Source: Actinomycetota bacterium (GTDB lineage Bacteria; Actinomycetota; Thermoleophilia; Gaiellales; Gaiellaceae). From it: a DNA stretch of 13,861 nt. Position 1 is the stretch's first letter, and each line of letters starts with the position of its first letter. Below are positions 1 through 6,814 of the stretch, one piece after another. Below the pieces are notes generated by a model. The model saw nothing but the letters and a program-made list of their open reading frames with translations, ran no database searches and was not told the DNA's origin. A program made the translations under genes and the position numbers. The stretch covers positions 1 through 13,861 of the forward strand of contig JACCWU010000207.1 in assembly GCA_013697465.1 (NCBI GenBank), read 5' to 3'.

Positions 1-136
1 CGAACGCAACGTGGCCGATGCCGTCCCCGATCAGCGACTGCCGTCGCTGGACGAGGAAGAAGCCGACCGCAGGGGCGAGAAGTCCCACGACGGCCCCCGC
101 CCCCAGCGCGAGCCGCATGAACTCGGAGTCAAGCAT
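1..136 (-). CDS. znuB: Metal (zinc/manganese) ABC transporter permease, N-terminal fragment
   Basis: This is the inner-membrane permease of an ABC-3 family metal importer, which would move Zn2+ (or Mn2+) handed over by the ZnuA-like lipoprotein. Only the first 45 codons are inside the window; the 3' end is cut off. The visible part reads through a hydrophobic segment (residues 9-22) and then VQRRQSLIGDGIGHVAF, the conserved loop after the first membrane helix of this family. The ATG at 136 overlaps the end of the ATPase gene by 8 nt (ATGCTTGA), so translation is probably coupled and the gene belongs to the znuA-znuC-znuB operon. The family is clear; the metal (Zn rather than Mn or Fe) is inferred from the neighbouring Fur/Zur-type regulator. 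Confidence 0.85.
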   Translation of the reverse strand, partial: MLDSEFMRLALGAGAVVGLLAPAVGFFLVQRRQSLIGDGIGHVAF

Positions 137-848
137 GGACGTGCGAGGGGTCGTGCCAGATGCCCGGAAGCTCGCTCGGCGCGCCGTCGAAGACGATCGT
201 CCGCCGCACGAGGACAAGACGCTCGACGAAGCGCTCCACCGCTCCGAACTCGTGCGAGACGTAGAGGATCGTGACTCCGAGGTCCGAGTGGAGCCGGTCG
301 AGCAGGGCGGCGAGCGACTCCTGCGACTCGGCGTCGACGCCCGTAGTCGGCTCGTCGAGTACGAGGAGGGACGGCTCGCCCGCGAGCGCCTTGGCGATGA
401 ACGTGCGCTGCTGCATCCCCCCGGAGAGGGTCCGCAACGGCGCATCCGCGTGCTCGGCGAGGCCGACCCGGTCGATCGCCTCGGCTGCGATCTCCCGATC
501 TCGCCTCCTGAGTGGACCCAGCAGGCCGCCGGCGGCGAGCCTCCCCGCCGAGACAACCTCGCGAACCGTCGCGGGCGCCTCGCTCCCGAGCTGCGAGCGC
601 TGGGCGAGGTAGCCGAGCGTCTTGCGGCGCGAGAAGCGGTGGGCGGCCTCTCCGTACAGGAGGGCGCGCCCGGTCGTCGGCCGCTCGAGCCCGAGGGCTA
701 TCCGCACGAGCGTCGTCTTCCCCCCGCCGTTCGGGCCTGCGACGGCGACGAACTCGCCTTCGCCGACGCCGAGGTCGACGTCCTCGAGGACGCTCTGTCC
801 GGGCCGGTAGCCGAAAGAGACGGCCTCGAGCTCGACCGCGTTGGTCAC
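129..848 (-). CDS. znuC: Metal ABC transporter ATP-binding protein (ZnuC-like)
   Basis: The 239-residue cytoplasmic ATPase powers the metal importer formed with the adjacent permease and solute-binding lipoprotein. All ABC motifs are visible: Walker A GPNGGGKTT (38-46), signature LSGGM (141-145), Walker B LLVLDEP (161-167) with the following D-loop, and the H-loop histidine in YVSHE (199). The C-terminal tail HDPSHVHA carries three histidines, common in ZnuC-type ATPases. The start is a GTG at 848 overlapping the znuA stop as GTGA; the stop overlaps znuB. Length is normal for the family. Zinc specificity is inferred from context; MntB/SitB-type manganese importers look very similar. Confidence 0.93.
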   Translation of the reverse strand: MTNAVELEAVSFGYRPGQSVLEDVDLGVGEGEFVAVAGPNGGGKTTLVRIALGLERPTTGRALLYGEAAHRFSRRKTLGYLAQRSQLGSEAPATVREVVSAGRLAAGGLLGPLRRRDREIAAEAIDRVGLAEHADAPLRTLSGGMQQRTFIAKALAGEPSLLVLDEPTTGVDAESQESLAALLDRLHSDLGVTILYVSHEFGAVERFVERLVLVRRTIVFDGAPSELPGIWHDPSHVHA

Positions 849-1684
849 CGGCAGCCGAGGGTTTCTCGAAGCGTCTCCAGGTTCTGCCGCATGACCGAGA
901 GATAGTCCTCTCCGGCGTCGAGGCGGTCCTCGCTCAAGCCCTCGATCGGATCGAGCACGGCGATGTCGATCCCCGCTTCCCGCGCGACGGTCTTGGCGAG
1001 GCGATCGGAGACGAGCGGCTCCGCGAAGACCGCTGTGGCGCCGGACTTGCGAACCATCCCGACGAGCCGCTCGAGCTCGCGCGGCCCGGGCTCGGACTCA
1101 GGAGACCGTCCTGCGAGCGAAAGCTCCTCCAACCGGTAGCGCTTCGCCAAGAGCTTGAAGGCCGAGTGGGTCGTAACCACGGTGCGCCGCTCGCAGTCCG
1201 CGAGGCCGTTCCGGTACTGCCGGTCGAGGCGGCGGAGTTCGGCCACCGGCGCTTGTGCAGCACCCGCCCGGCCGAGCGCGGCCCCGATCGCCTCGATCAG
1301 CGAGACGAAACGGAGCGGATCGAGCCACACGTGTGGATCGCTGTCCGGGCCGTGGGCATCGACGGAGATTCCGCTGCGCTGAGCCACGGCGTCCACGACC
1401 GCCGGCTGGAACCCCGAGTACGAGCCGTAGACGACGAGATCGGCATCGCGGACGGCTTCGACGTCCCCAGCCGAGAGCTCGACGTCGTGTGGCTCCGCTC
1501 CCGGTGGAGTCAGGTTCACGACCTCGACGGCGTCTCCGCCCACGCGCTCCGCCGCCCACGCGAGCGGATAAAGCGAGGCGACGACCCGGGTCCTGTCCCC
1601 GTCGTCCTCGTCTCCGCCGCAGCCGGCCGTGCTTGCGAGCGCGAGGACGCAGAGGACGGCAAAGATGTGGACGAGGTGCCGCAC
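845..1684 (-). CDS. znuA: Metal-binding ABC transporter substrate-binding lipoprotein (ZnuA-like)
   Basis: This is a cluster A-I (ZnuA/TroA/PsaA) solute-binding protein of 279 residues, anchored outside the membrane as a lipoprotein to capture divalent metal for the ZnuBC transporter. The GTG start at 1684 gives a basic N-region, a hydrophobic stretch (4-18) and a lipobox TAGC with Cys22. Likely metal ligands are His66 (EPHDVEL), His118 (DPHVWLDP) and His173 (THSAF), with Asp245 in LDPIEGL, matching the family pattern. The histidine-rich loop seen in many zinc-specific ZnuA proteins is nearly absent (AHGPDSDPH). No obvious SD precedes the GTG, and no better in-frame start follows. It heads the znuACB operon and is divergent from the Fur-family gene; the Fur box lies 27-45 nt upstream, so metal-dependent repression is expected. 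Confidence 0.92.
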   Translation of the reverse strand: MRHLVHIFAVLCVLALASTAGCGGDEDDGDRTRVVASLYPLAWAAERVGGDAVEVVNLTPPGAEPHDVELSAGDVEAVRDADLVVYGSYSGFQPAVVDAVAQRSGISVDAHGPDSDPHVWLDPLRFVSLIEAIGAALGRAGAAQAPVAELRRLDRQYRNGLADCERRTVVTTHSAFKLLAKRYRLEELSLAGRSPESEPGPRELERLVGMVRKSGATAVFAEPLVSDRLAKTVAREAGIDIAVLDPIEGLSEDRLDAGEDYLSVMRQNLETLRETLGCR

Positions 1685-1710
1685 GGGTATGCCAACGCTA
1701 GCATGTCTTT

Positions 1711-1729
1711 GAGAACGGGTATCATTATC
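1711..1729. promoter_or_regulatory. Fur/Zur box between znuA and fur/zur
   Basis: Read on the minus strand this is GATAATGATACCCGTTCTC. It matches the classical 19-bp Fur box (GATAATGATAATCATTATC) at 15 of 19 positions, including the first ten. It lies in the 50-bp gap between the divergent znuA and fur-family starts, 6 nt from the regulator's ATG. It overlaps a possible -10 on each strand (TATCAT at 1720-1725 on plus; GATAAT at 1724-1729 on minus). Binding would block both genes, giving feedback control of metal uptake and autoregulation. The plus -10 would give a nearly leaderless fur transcript. The box is seen directly; which metal the bound regulator senses is inferred. Confidence 0.75.
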
Positions 1730-1734
1730 GTCTG

Positions 1735-2166
1735 ATGGCTCAGCGATGGAGCGACGATGCGCTCGCGCGCCTTCGGGCGACGAGTGGCCGGGGCGGTGCG
1801 GCTCGGCGCGCGGTCGTCGAGTACCTCGGCCGCCAGAACTGCTGTCTCTCGGCCCAGGAGATCTACGACGGCGTGCGAGGCCGCGGCCTTCGAGTCGGCA
1901 TCGCGAGCGTGTACCGCGCACTCGAGGGCCTGGATCGCGGCGGCCTCGTCCAGCGCATCGACCTCGGTGACGGCGTCGCCCGCTTCGAGCCGGTGCTCCC
2001 GGGCGGTGAGCATCACCACCACTTCGTGTGCGACGACTGCGGGAAGGTCGAGCCGTTCGAGGACCCGGCGCTCGAGGTCGCGCTCGAGCGAATCGCCGGC
2101 GGTCGCGGCTACGACGTGGAGGCGCACGACGTGGTCCTTCGCGGCGCCTGCGGCGAGTGCCGCTGA
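1735..2166 (+). CDS. zur: Fur-family metalloregulator, probably Zur
   Basis: A 143-residue Fur-family repressor of normal length. The N-terminal half is a winged helix (about 20-85) with the recognition stretch VGIASVYRALEGL (54-66). The C-terminal dimerisation domain holds the metal sites: HHHHF (93-97), the structural zinc cysteines C99-x2-C102 and a second pair C139-x2-C142. When loaded with metal it should bind the box just upstream and repress both itself and the divergent znuACB operon. That neighbourhood argues for Zur over iron-sensing Fur, but the sequence alone cannot settle it. There is no SD; the transcript may be leaderless. It converges with the methyltransferase-like gene, leaving only 7 nt between stops. 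Confidence 0.9.
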   Translation: MAQRWSDDALARLRATSGRGGAARRAVVEYLGRQNCCLSAQEIYDGVRGRGLRVGIASVYRALEGLDRGGLVQRIDLGDGVARFEPVLPGGEHHHHFVCDDCGKVEPFEDPALEVALERIAGGRGYDVEAHDVVLRGACGECR

Positions 2167-2173
2167 AGCCGGG

Positions 2174-2660
2174 TCAGGAGACGCGAGCGATCACGAGCGC
2201 CGCGGCCTCGGGTGTCGTCAGGATTTCGGCGACCTCGAGCTGCGGGTGAGCCGACGCCCACTCGCGGAGCGGATCGAACTCCCGCCGACCGGGGGGCCAT
2301 GTCGTCCAACACGAGCAGGCCACCGGGCTCGAGCAGACCGAGCACGGCGTCGCCGAGCTCGTACGGCGCCCGCTTGAAGTTGCCGGCGTCGTGGAAGACC
2401 AGACCGTAGGGGCCGAGCGGTGGCAACAGCTCCAGCCAGTCGCCGACGAGTAGCTCCACGTTCTCGAGCCGCTCGAGCCTCGCGGCGGCGACCGCCGCTC
2501 GCTCGGGATCCCGCTCGACGGTCACCACGCTTCGCGCCGTCTTCGCCATGGCCTCGGCCCCGGCGCCGAACGCCGTTCCCGCCTCGGCGACCCTCCGCCC
2601 CGCGGCGAGCACGGTGAGCAGCCGCTGGACCTCGGGTATCGACGAGCCGCCGCCGGTCAC
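2174..2660 (-). pseudogene. Class I SAM-dependent O-methyltransferase-like gene, frameshifted
   Basis: This is a small class I methyltransferase with the SAM-binding motif I VAEAGTAFGAG (24-34), acidic ligand region VVTVERDPE (45-53), and VFHDAGNFKR and LLVLDDM (115-121) later. The GTG start at 2660 gives the conserved VTGGGSS opening. Directly after LDDM the frame breaks at a run of six G (2291-2296, plus strand). Removing one base restores APGRREFDPLREWASAHP and a normal C-terminus ending at TGA 2174, 161 residues in total. As written, translation runs out of frame past this stop into the fur gene's antisense. The homopolymer position makes a sequencing or assembly error as likely as a true mutation. 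It follows grpB by 16 nt in the same direction. The substrate is unknown. Confidence 0.75.
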
Positions 2661-2676
2661 TGTTTTGCGCCGCTGC

Positions 2677-3273
2677 TCAGGCGTCGTGCTCGGCTTGGGC
2701 GCGGGCCATGATGGCGTGCACCACGGCGGTCTTCGCGTCCGCGTACTGCTGCACGTACTTCCAGTCGCGTGCCGCGAGCTTCCGCTTGGCGTCCGCGTAG
2801 AGCTCGCGATCGGCGGCGTCCTTGCGCAGCCAGTCCCGGAAGAGGAGCATCCGGTCGACCTCCGCGCAACCCTCGGTGAAGACGTGGAGGTTGACGTTCG
2901 TGTCCGGCCCTTTGAAGACCCGGTGCTCGAACCACTCCGGCTCGCGGATCTGCAGGACGTACCCCGCCTCCTCCATGTCGGGCACGTAGGCGGGCTCGTC
3001 CGCAGAGTCCGGCACCTCGAGCACGATGTCGATGACGGGCTTCGCCGGGAGCGTCGGCACCGAGGTGGAGCCGGCATGCTCGATCAGCCGGACGCGGTCG
3101 CCGATGATGGAGCGGACTCGCGCCTCCTCGCGTTCGTACAGATGCGGCCACTCGAGGTCGTACTCGCGGAGCTCGATCGGCTTTGTGAGCGGCTGCGCTC
3201 CGCCGATCGTGACCTGCTCGAGCATCGCGTCGTACGAAGCAACGTCTGTCGGATCGGGCTGCCCGGCGCTCAC
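2677..3273 (-). CDS. GrpB-family protein (nucleotidyltransferase fold)
   Basis: A GrpB-domain protein of 198 residues (UPF0157, nucleotidyltransferase superfamily). It shows the family hallmark HAGSTSVPTLPAKPVIDI (66-83), the preceding YDLEWPHLYERE (38-49) and the downstream NVNLHVF (127-133), FRDWLR (145-150) and YADAKRKLA (159-167) blocks. The molecular function of this family is poorly known; no substrate can be assigned. I chose the GTG at 3273, 11 nt after the pilC stop, because it keeps an N-terminal helix typical of actinobacterial homologues. ATG 3225 (182 residues) is the alternative. Its position directly behind pilC suggests co-transcription, but nothing links it to pili. Confidence 0.85.
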   Translation of the reverse strand: MSAGQPDPTDVASYDAMLEQVTIGGAQPLTKPIELREYDLEWPHLYEREEARVRSIIGDRVRLIEHAGSTSVPTLPAKPVIDIVLEVPDSADEPAYVPDMEEAGYVLQIREPEWFEHRVFKGPDTNVNLHVFTEGCAEVDRMLLFRDWLRKDAADRELYADAKRKLAARDWKYVQQYADAKTAVVHAIMARAQAEHDA

Positions 3274-3284
3274 GCCGGCGAACG

Positions 3285-4487
3285 CTACTCCACGAGCTCG
3301 AGCAGCTTGAACATCGGCAGGTACATGGCGATGACGATGATGCCGATGATCACGCCGACCCCGACCATCATCAGCGGCTCGATGATGGAGGTGAGCGAGG
3401 CGATCGAGGTGTCCACCTCGTCCTCGTAGAAGTCGGCGATCTTGTCCAGCATCTTCTCGAGCTCGCCGGTCTCCTCGCCCACCTTGACCATCTGCGAGAC
3501 GAGCGGGGGGAAGACGGGGTTCTCGATCAGCGGCTGGGCGATCGGGATTCCCTGGTGCACCTGCGCGCGGACGTCGACGAGCGCCGACTCGACGACCCAG
3601 TTGCCCGCGGTCTGGCCCGAGATCTCGAGCGCCTTGATGATGTCCACCCCGGCCGCGACGAGGGTGGCGAGCGTGCGCGAGAAGCGCGCCATCGTCACCT
3701 TCAGGACAACCTTGCCGATCCCGGCGGGAACGCGCAGCTTGAAGCGGTCCCACACCTGGCGCCCTGCCGGCGTCTTCTTCCAGCGAAGGAAGCCGTAGAT
3801 GGAGCCTCCGAAGGCCGGAAAGAGGATGAACCAGTAGCCACGGACGAGATCCGAGGCGGCGACGACCATCTTCGTGAGCGCGGGGAGCTCCCCGCCCAGG
3901 TCCGCGAAGATGCCCTCGAAGACGGGGACGAGGAAGAGGAGCATTCCGGTCAACGTCGCCAAGGCGAAGCAGAGGACGACCATCGGGTAGACCATCGCCC
4001 CCTTCACGCGGCGCTTGATCTTCATCTCCTTCTCGATCTGGAGAGCCATGCGGTCGAGGACGGTGTCCAGGATCCCGGCCGTCTCGCCCGCTTCCACCAT
4101 GGAGATGAAGAGACGATCGAAGACCTTCGGGTGGCGTGCGAGCGCCTGCGAGAGGAGCATCCCGCCCTCGACGTCTGTCCGGACCTCGCGGATCACGGCA
4201 GCGAGGGCGTTGTCGTCTGTCTGCTGCTCGAGGATGACGAGAGCCGAGACCACGTTGAGGCCGGCCTCGATCATCGTCGCGAACTGGCGCGAGAAGACCT
4301 GCAGCGATCGCTGCTTCACCTTCTTACGGCGGCCGCCGGCCGTCTGCCCGCCCACCTCCGTCAAGGACACCGGGCGGAGGCCGCGTTGGCGTAGCTGCTC
4401 GCGTGCAGCGCCCAGGTCCGGGGCCGTCAGCTGGCCGGCGGACTCGACTCCGAGCGCATTGATCGCGCTGTAGGCGAACGCCCCCAT
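3285..4487 (-). CDS. pilC: Type IV pilus inner-membrane platform protein PilC
   Basis: This is the polytopic platform protein of the T4P machine (GspF superfamily, 400 residues). It sits in the cytoplasmic membrane and couples the PilB/PilT motors to pilin insertion or removal. The N-terminal segment (1-45) is followed by two T2SSF repeats (about 62-190 and 265-390). Each repeat contains the conserved MVEAGE/KVGEETGEL turn (130-135, 335-343). Membrane helices lie at about 168-190, 217-235 and 371-391. The ATG at 4487 is only 9 nt from the -10 element of a sigma-28-like promoter, so the mRNA should be nearly leaderless. It is divergent from the PilV-like prepilin gene and apparently heads a pilC-grpB-methyltransferase transcript. 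Confidence 0.96.
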   Translation of the reverse strand: MGAFAYSAINALGVESAGQLTAPDLGAAREQLRQRGLRPVSLTEVGGQTAGGRRKKVKQRSLQVFSRQFATMIEAGLNVVSALVILEQQTDDNALAAVIREVRTDVEGGMLLSQALARHPKVFDRLFISMVEAGETAGILDTVLDRMALQIEKEMKIKRRVKGAMVYPMVVLCFALATLTGMLLFLVPVFEGIFADLGGELPALTKMVVAASDLVRGYWFILFPAFGGSIYGFLRWKKTPAGRQVWDRFKLRVPAGIGKVVLKVTMARFSRTLATLVAAGVDIIKALEISGQTAGNWVVESALVDVRAQVHQGIPIAQPLIENPVFPPLVSQMVKVGEETGELEKMLDKIADFYEDEVDTSIASLTSIIEPLMMVGVGVIIGIIVIAMYLPMFKLLELVE

Positions 4488-4496
4488 ACGCAGGTC

Positions 4497-4524
4497 GTAT
4501 CGGCATCACTTAGAGGGATCTTGA
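4497..4524 (-). promoter_or_regulatory. Sigma-28-like promoter of pilC
   Basis: The minus strand reads TCAAG, 15 nt, GCCGATAC, ending 9 nt before the pilC ATG. The -10 matches seven of eight positions of the FliA/WhiG consensus GCCGATAA, and the spacer equals that of the other four copies. Transcription should start around 4489-4490, so the leader would be only a few nt. The -35 overlaps that of the divergent PilV-like promoter. Confidence 0.8.
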
Positions 4525-4548
4525 GGTGCATGCGAGCTGTGCCGATAC
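4521..4548 (+). promoter_or_regulatory. Sigma-28-like promoter of the PilV-like prepilin gene
   Basis: TTGAG, 15 nt, GCCGATAC. The -10 octamer and the spacing equal the pilC and pilT promoters, but the -35 (TTGAG) departs from TCAAG/TAAAG. The last base of the -10 is 7 nt before a GTG at 4556 that is in frame with the prepilin. The -35 shares 4521-4524 with that of pilC on the other strand, so two holoenzymes could not occupy both at once. Confidence 0.65.
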
Positions 4549-4555
4549 CTATTTC

Positions 4556-5074
4556 GTGTTCCTGCGGCTCCAAAGCCAGCGGGGGTTTGCGCTGATCGAG
4601 CTCCTCGCGGCAATCGTCATGATCAACGTCGGAATCCTGGCGATTCTGATGGCGCTGAACTCCGGCATGGTGACGCTACGTCGGACGGCCGACCGCTCGA
4701 CCGCGGCAGCCGTTGCGGACAAGCAGATGGAGCGTTACCGCGCACTCCTCTATTCGTCGATCTATCTCGATACCGCCTCGCTCGCCGCCACGGACGCCAC
4801 CTACCAGGGCGACAGCGCGTACTCGGCTACACCGCCCCCACCTGCTCCTCCGGGGACACAGGTGAATCAGGTGTGCGCCCCGCTTGTCGCCGCCTGCACG
4901 CCCTCGCAGACGGTGCAGGGGGCGGACAACAAGAGCTACCGCGTCGACACCTACATCGTCTCGACGACGCCGCCCGGGGGACAGCAAGTGAAGCAGGTGA
5001 CGGTCGTCGTGAGAAAGGCGGGGACGACGCCGTCGCTCGCGCGTGTCGTTTCGATCTTCGGCTCGAGCTTCTGA
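4556..5074 (+). CDS. Type IV prepilin-like protein, probable minor pilin (PilV-like)
   Basis: A prepilin with a class III signal, likely a minor pilin of the PilV type that primes or decorates the pilus. From GTG 4556 the leader is ten residues ending in QRG. Cleavage and methylation would fall before Phe, with Glu at +5 (FALIELLAAI), followed by an unbroken hydrophobic helix of about 25 residues. Alanine replaces the usual threonine at +2. The body has the PilV-style DKQMERYRALLY helix and a Pro-rich loop, with two cysteines (in QVCAPLVAACT) that could form a disulfide. An upstream in-frame GTG at 4526 has an SD-like GAGGG at 4513-4517 and adds ten residues, but the promoter -10 lies inside that extension, so I prefer 4556. 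The product from 4556 is 172 residues. Confidence 0.85.
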   Translation: MFLRLQSQRGFALIELLAAIVMINVGILAILMALNSGMVTLRRTADRSTAAAVADKQMERYRALLYSSIYLDTASLAATDATYQGDSAYSATPPPPAPPGTQVNQVCAPLVAACTPSQTVQGADNKSYRVDTYIVSTTPPGGQQVKQVTVVVRKAGTTPSLARVVSIFGSSF

Positions 5075-5080
5075 TCCCTG

Positions 5081-5384
5081 TCAACAGCAGTCGTCGGAAA
5101 GGTCGCCGCGCCAGACGCGGAAGCCCTCCAGCACCGCGATCCCGGCTATGCCGAGCGCGGCGACCGGGTCCGGCCCATGACGAACCCTGCGGCCGCCTCG
5201 ATCAGGCTGTCGATGCCGAATGCGACGAGCGCAATCGAGCCGGCAGCGATCCTGCGCCGATCGAGAGCCGAACTCGACGACGTGCCAGACGTTCCCGGCC
5301 CAGGCGAGGAACAACGCCCTGCGCCGCAGACGGTCGCTCGGGCCTGGCGGCGATGCGTGGGATGTCGACGACCCGCTCGGTCAC
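5081..5384 (-). pseudogene. Remnant of a CDF-type cation transporter, several frameshifts and an internal deletion
   Basis: Pieces of one small cation-diffusion-facilitator-like protein are scattered over all three minus frames, in the right order. They are the N-terminus VTERVVDIPRIAARPE from GTG 5384; then RLRRRALFLAWAGNVWHVVE; then IAAGSIALVAFGIDSLIEA (the family's first-helices signature); and finally DPVAALGIAGIAVLEGFRVW and a Cys-Cys end before TGA at 5081. The middle of the protein, roughly 100 residues by family expectation, is missing. Several independent lesions make a dead gene much more likely than sequencing error. It lies 30 nt behind the PilP-position gene and converges on the PilV-like gene with 6 nt between. 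Confidence 0.72.
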
Positions 5385-5414
5385 GGCGGCAGGGTAACCG
5401 CGCGCAGGGCGGCT

Positions 5415-6152
5415 CTACGGGGTCGCGGCGGGCGGCTTCCCGGAGCTCTGGTCGGCAGCTCGCGCGGCGGCCGCCGAGCCATCCCCGACCGCAACGAGCA
5501 CGAGCCTGTAGCTGGCCCCGGTGGTGGTGTTGACGAGCACGAGCGGCTTTCCGACCTTCAGCTTCGTTCCCTTCGCCCCGTTCTCGTACACGCCGCCTGC
5601 GATGCCGATCGTGACCGTCTTCGCCTTCGGCTGCTCCGCGATCAGCACGAAGACCGGGTTCGACGAGGGGAATGCTGCGCCCGGAAGAAGCGCCTGGCGA
5701 GCGCCGTTCACCGAGATCACGGTCACGGATGCGACCGGGGTGCCTACGGTGAATCCCGTCGAATCTGTCTTCGGCTTTTCCCCGCCTCCGTCCTTCGTCC
5801 CAGCGGCGCCCGCGGTCAGCGACGTCGGGGGCAGCTGGGGCTTGACCTGCTGCACGAACGGGTCCTTCCGCGAGAAGACCGTGAACGACGTCAGCTTGCC
5901 GCGAGCTGCGGGGAGAGGACGATCCGTGTCGACGAGGACCACGGAGACGGGCCGTGCCCCGATCCCTGGAACGGGCTCTGCGCCGACCGTGTCAGGAGAG
6001 GTCGCCGTCGTCTCCGTCGCCTCGGAAGTCCCCGAGCCTCCGAGGAGCTTCGGGAGCTGAATCGCGAGCAGCAGGAGCAAGACCACGCCTCCTACCGCGA
6101 CGAATATCTTCTGCTTGCGCTCACGCGCCGCTCGTTCGTCGGCGATGGCCAT
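5415..6152 (-). CDS. Single-pass membrane protein in the PilP position of the pilMNO operon
   Basis: A 245-residue protein with a basic cytoplasmic N-terminus (ERAARERKQK), one membrane helix (about 16-36), a low-complexity linker, and an external part. That part has the stretch FTVFSRKDPF (90-99) followed by a beta-rich region (about 133-222). The KDPF motif in front of a beta domain recalls the RxPF motif of PilP, which links PilN/PilO to the secretin in Gram-negatives. Gene order (pilM-N-O then this gene) fits the same role. No secretin gene is visible here and overall similarity to PilP is not evident, so this is a positional analogue. It is coupled to pilO by a TGATG overlap. Confidence 0.7.
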   Translation of the reverse strand: MAIADERAARERKQKIFVAVGGVVLLLLLAIQLPKLLGGSGTSEATETTATSPDTVGAEPVPGIGARPVSVVLVDTDRPLPAARGKLTSFTVFSRKDPFVQQVKPQLPPTSLTAGAAGTKDGGGEKPKTDSTGFTVGTPVASVTVISVNGARQALLPGAAFPSSNPVFVLIAEQPKAKTVTIGIAGGVYENGAKGTKLKVGKPLVLVNTTTGASYRLVLVAVGDGSAAAARAADQSSGKPPAATP

Positions 6153-6814
6153 CAGTCGGTGCTCCCCGTGGCCGAAGCCGTGCTGCTCGGCTCGAGCTCG
6201 TCGGGTTCGGGCCTCGGAGTCTCCTCCGGCGTGATCGGCCCGTCGTACACGTAGGCGTACAGGGTGATCGTCCCGTCCAGGGTGGGGAATCCGTCGGCCA
6301 GGGACTCCACGAGCTCGACGTTCTGGACGTTCAAGAGCCGACCCGTCGCCCGGAGCTTCCCCCGTCGGATCGTGACGAGAGTCCGGATGCGACGGAGAAA
6401 GCCAGAGATCTTGTGGAATCCACCTGAGACCGTGACCTCGACCGAGATCATCGTCGGCTCGCCGGCGACCGCAGCAGCGGGCTGAGGAATGATCGTGCGC
6501 AGCACGACGCCGCTCGCCTCGGCCAGCCGAGTTAGCTCGAGCACGAGACCCGCCTGGTCGGTCCCCGAGGGCATCGCCTTCGCAAGCCGGAGGATCTCGG
6601 ATACGGGAACGCCTGAGCTCGTCGGATTGTTCGCCGCGGCTTGCGCCTCGACGAGCCTGAGCTCGGCCGCGGCGAGCTGCTCAGCGGCAAGCGCCGCTTC
6701 CGAGCGCTTCGGCGACACGTACATGAACCACACCGCCAAGGCGTACAGCAGAACGGCCGCCGCGGCCAAAAAAGCCATCGCCCGTGGAGAGAGATCACCG
6801 ACTCTGCTTCTCAT
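6152..6814 (-). CDS. pilO: Type IV pilus alignment protein PilO
   Basis: A 220-residue bitopic protein with the PilO layout: short cytoplasmic tail, one membrane helix (about 12-33), an Ala/Glu-rich coiled coil (about 38-62), and a ferredoxin-like external domain (about 85-190). The FHKISGFLRRI segment (133-143) is the family's conserved helix. The C-terminal 30 residues are Pro/Glu/Ser-rich and probably disordered. It should pair with PilN and, through PilN's tail, with PilM on the cytoplasmic side of the motor complex. Its ATG overlaps the pilN stop by ATGA and its stop overlaps the next start, so it lies deep within one operon. Confidence 0.88.
   Translation of the reverse strand: MRSRVGDLSPRAMAFLAAAAVLLYALAVWFMYVSPKRSEAALAAEQLAAAELRLVEAQAAANNPTSSGVPVSEILRLAKAMPSGTDQAGLVLELTRLAEASGVVLRTIIPQPAAAVAGEPTMISVEVTVSGGFHKISGFLRRIRTLVTIRRGKLRATGRLLNVQNVELVESLADGFPTLDGTITLYAYVYDGPITPEETPRPEPDELEPSSTASATGSTD

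Noticed and set aside
18..1735. Long plus-strand open frames antisense to znuA/znuC (18-905, 512-1735).
   Set aside because: Arg/Pro/Gly-rich translations typical of GC-rich antisense shadows; the opposite strand has complete ABC transporter motifs and overlapping start/stop codons.
3274..3753. Upstream continuation of the GrpB frame into pilC.
   Set aside because: It translates to Arg/Gly-rich shadow of pilC; the GrpB family signal begins behind the pilC stop.
5220..6254. 344-codon plus-strand frame antisense to the PilP-position gene.
   Set aside because: Arg-rich low-information translation; the minus strand has a membrane helix, coupled starts and operon context.
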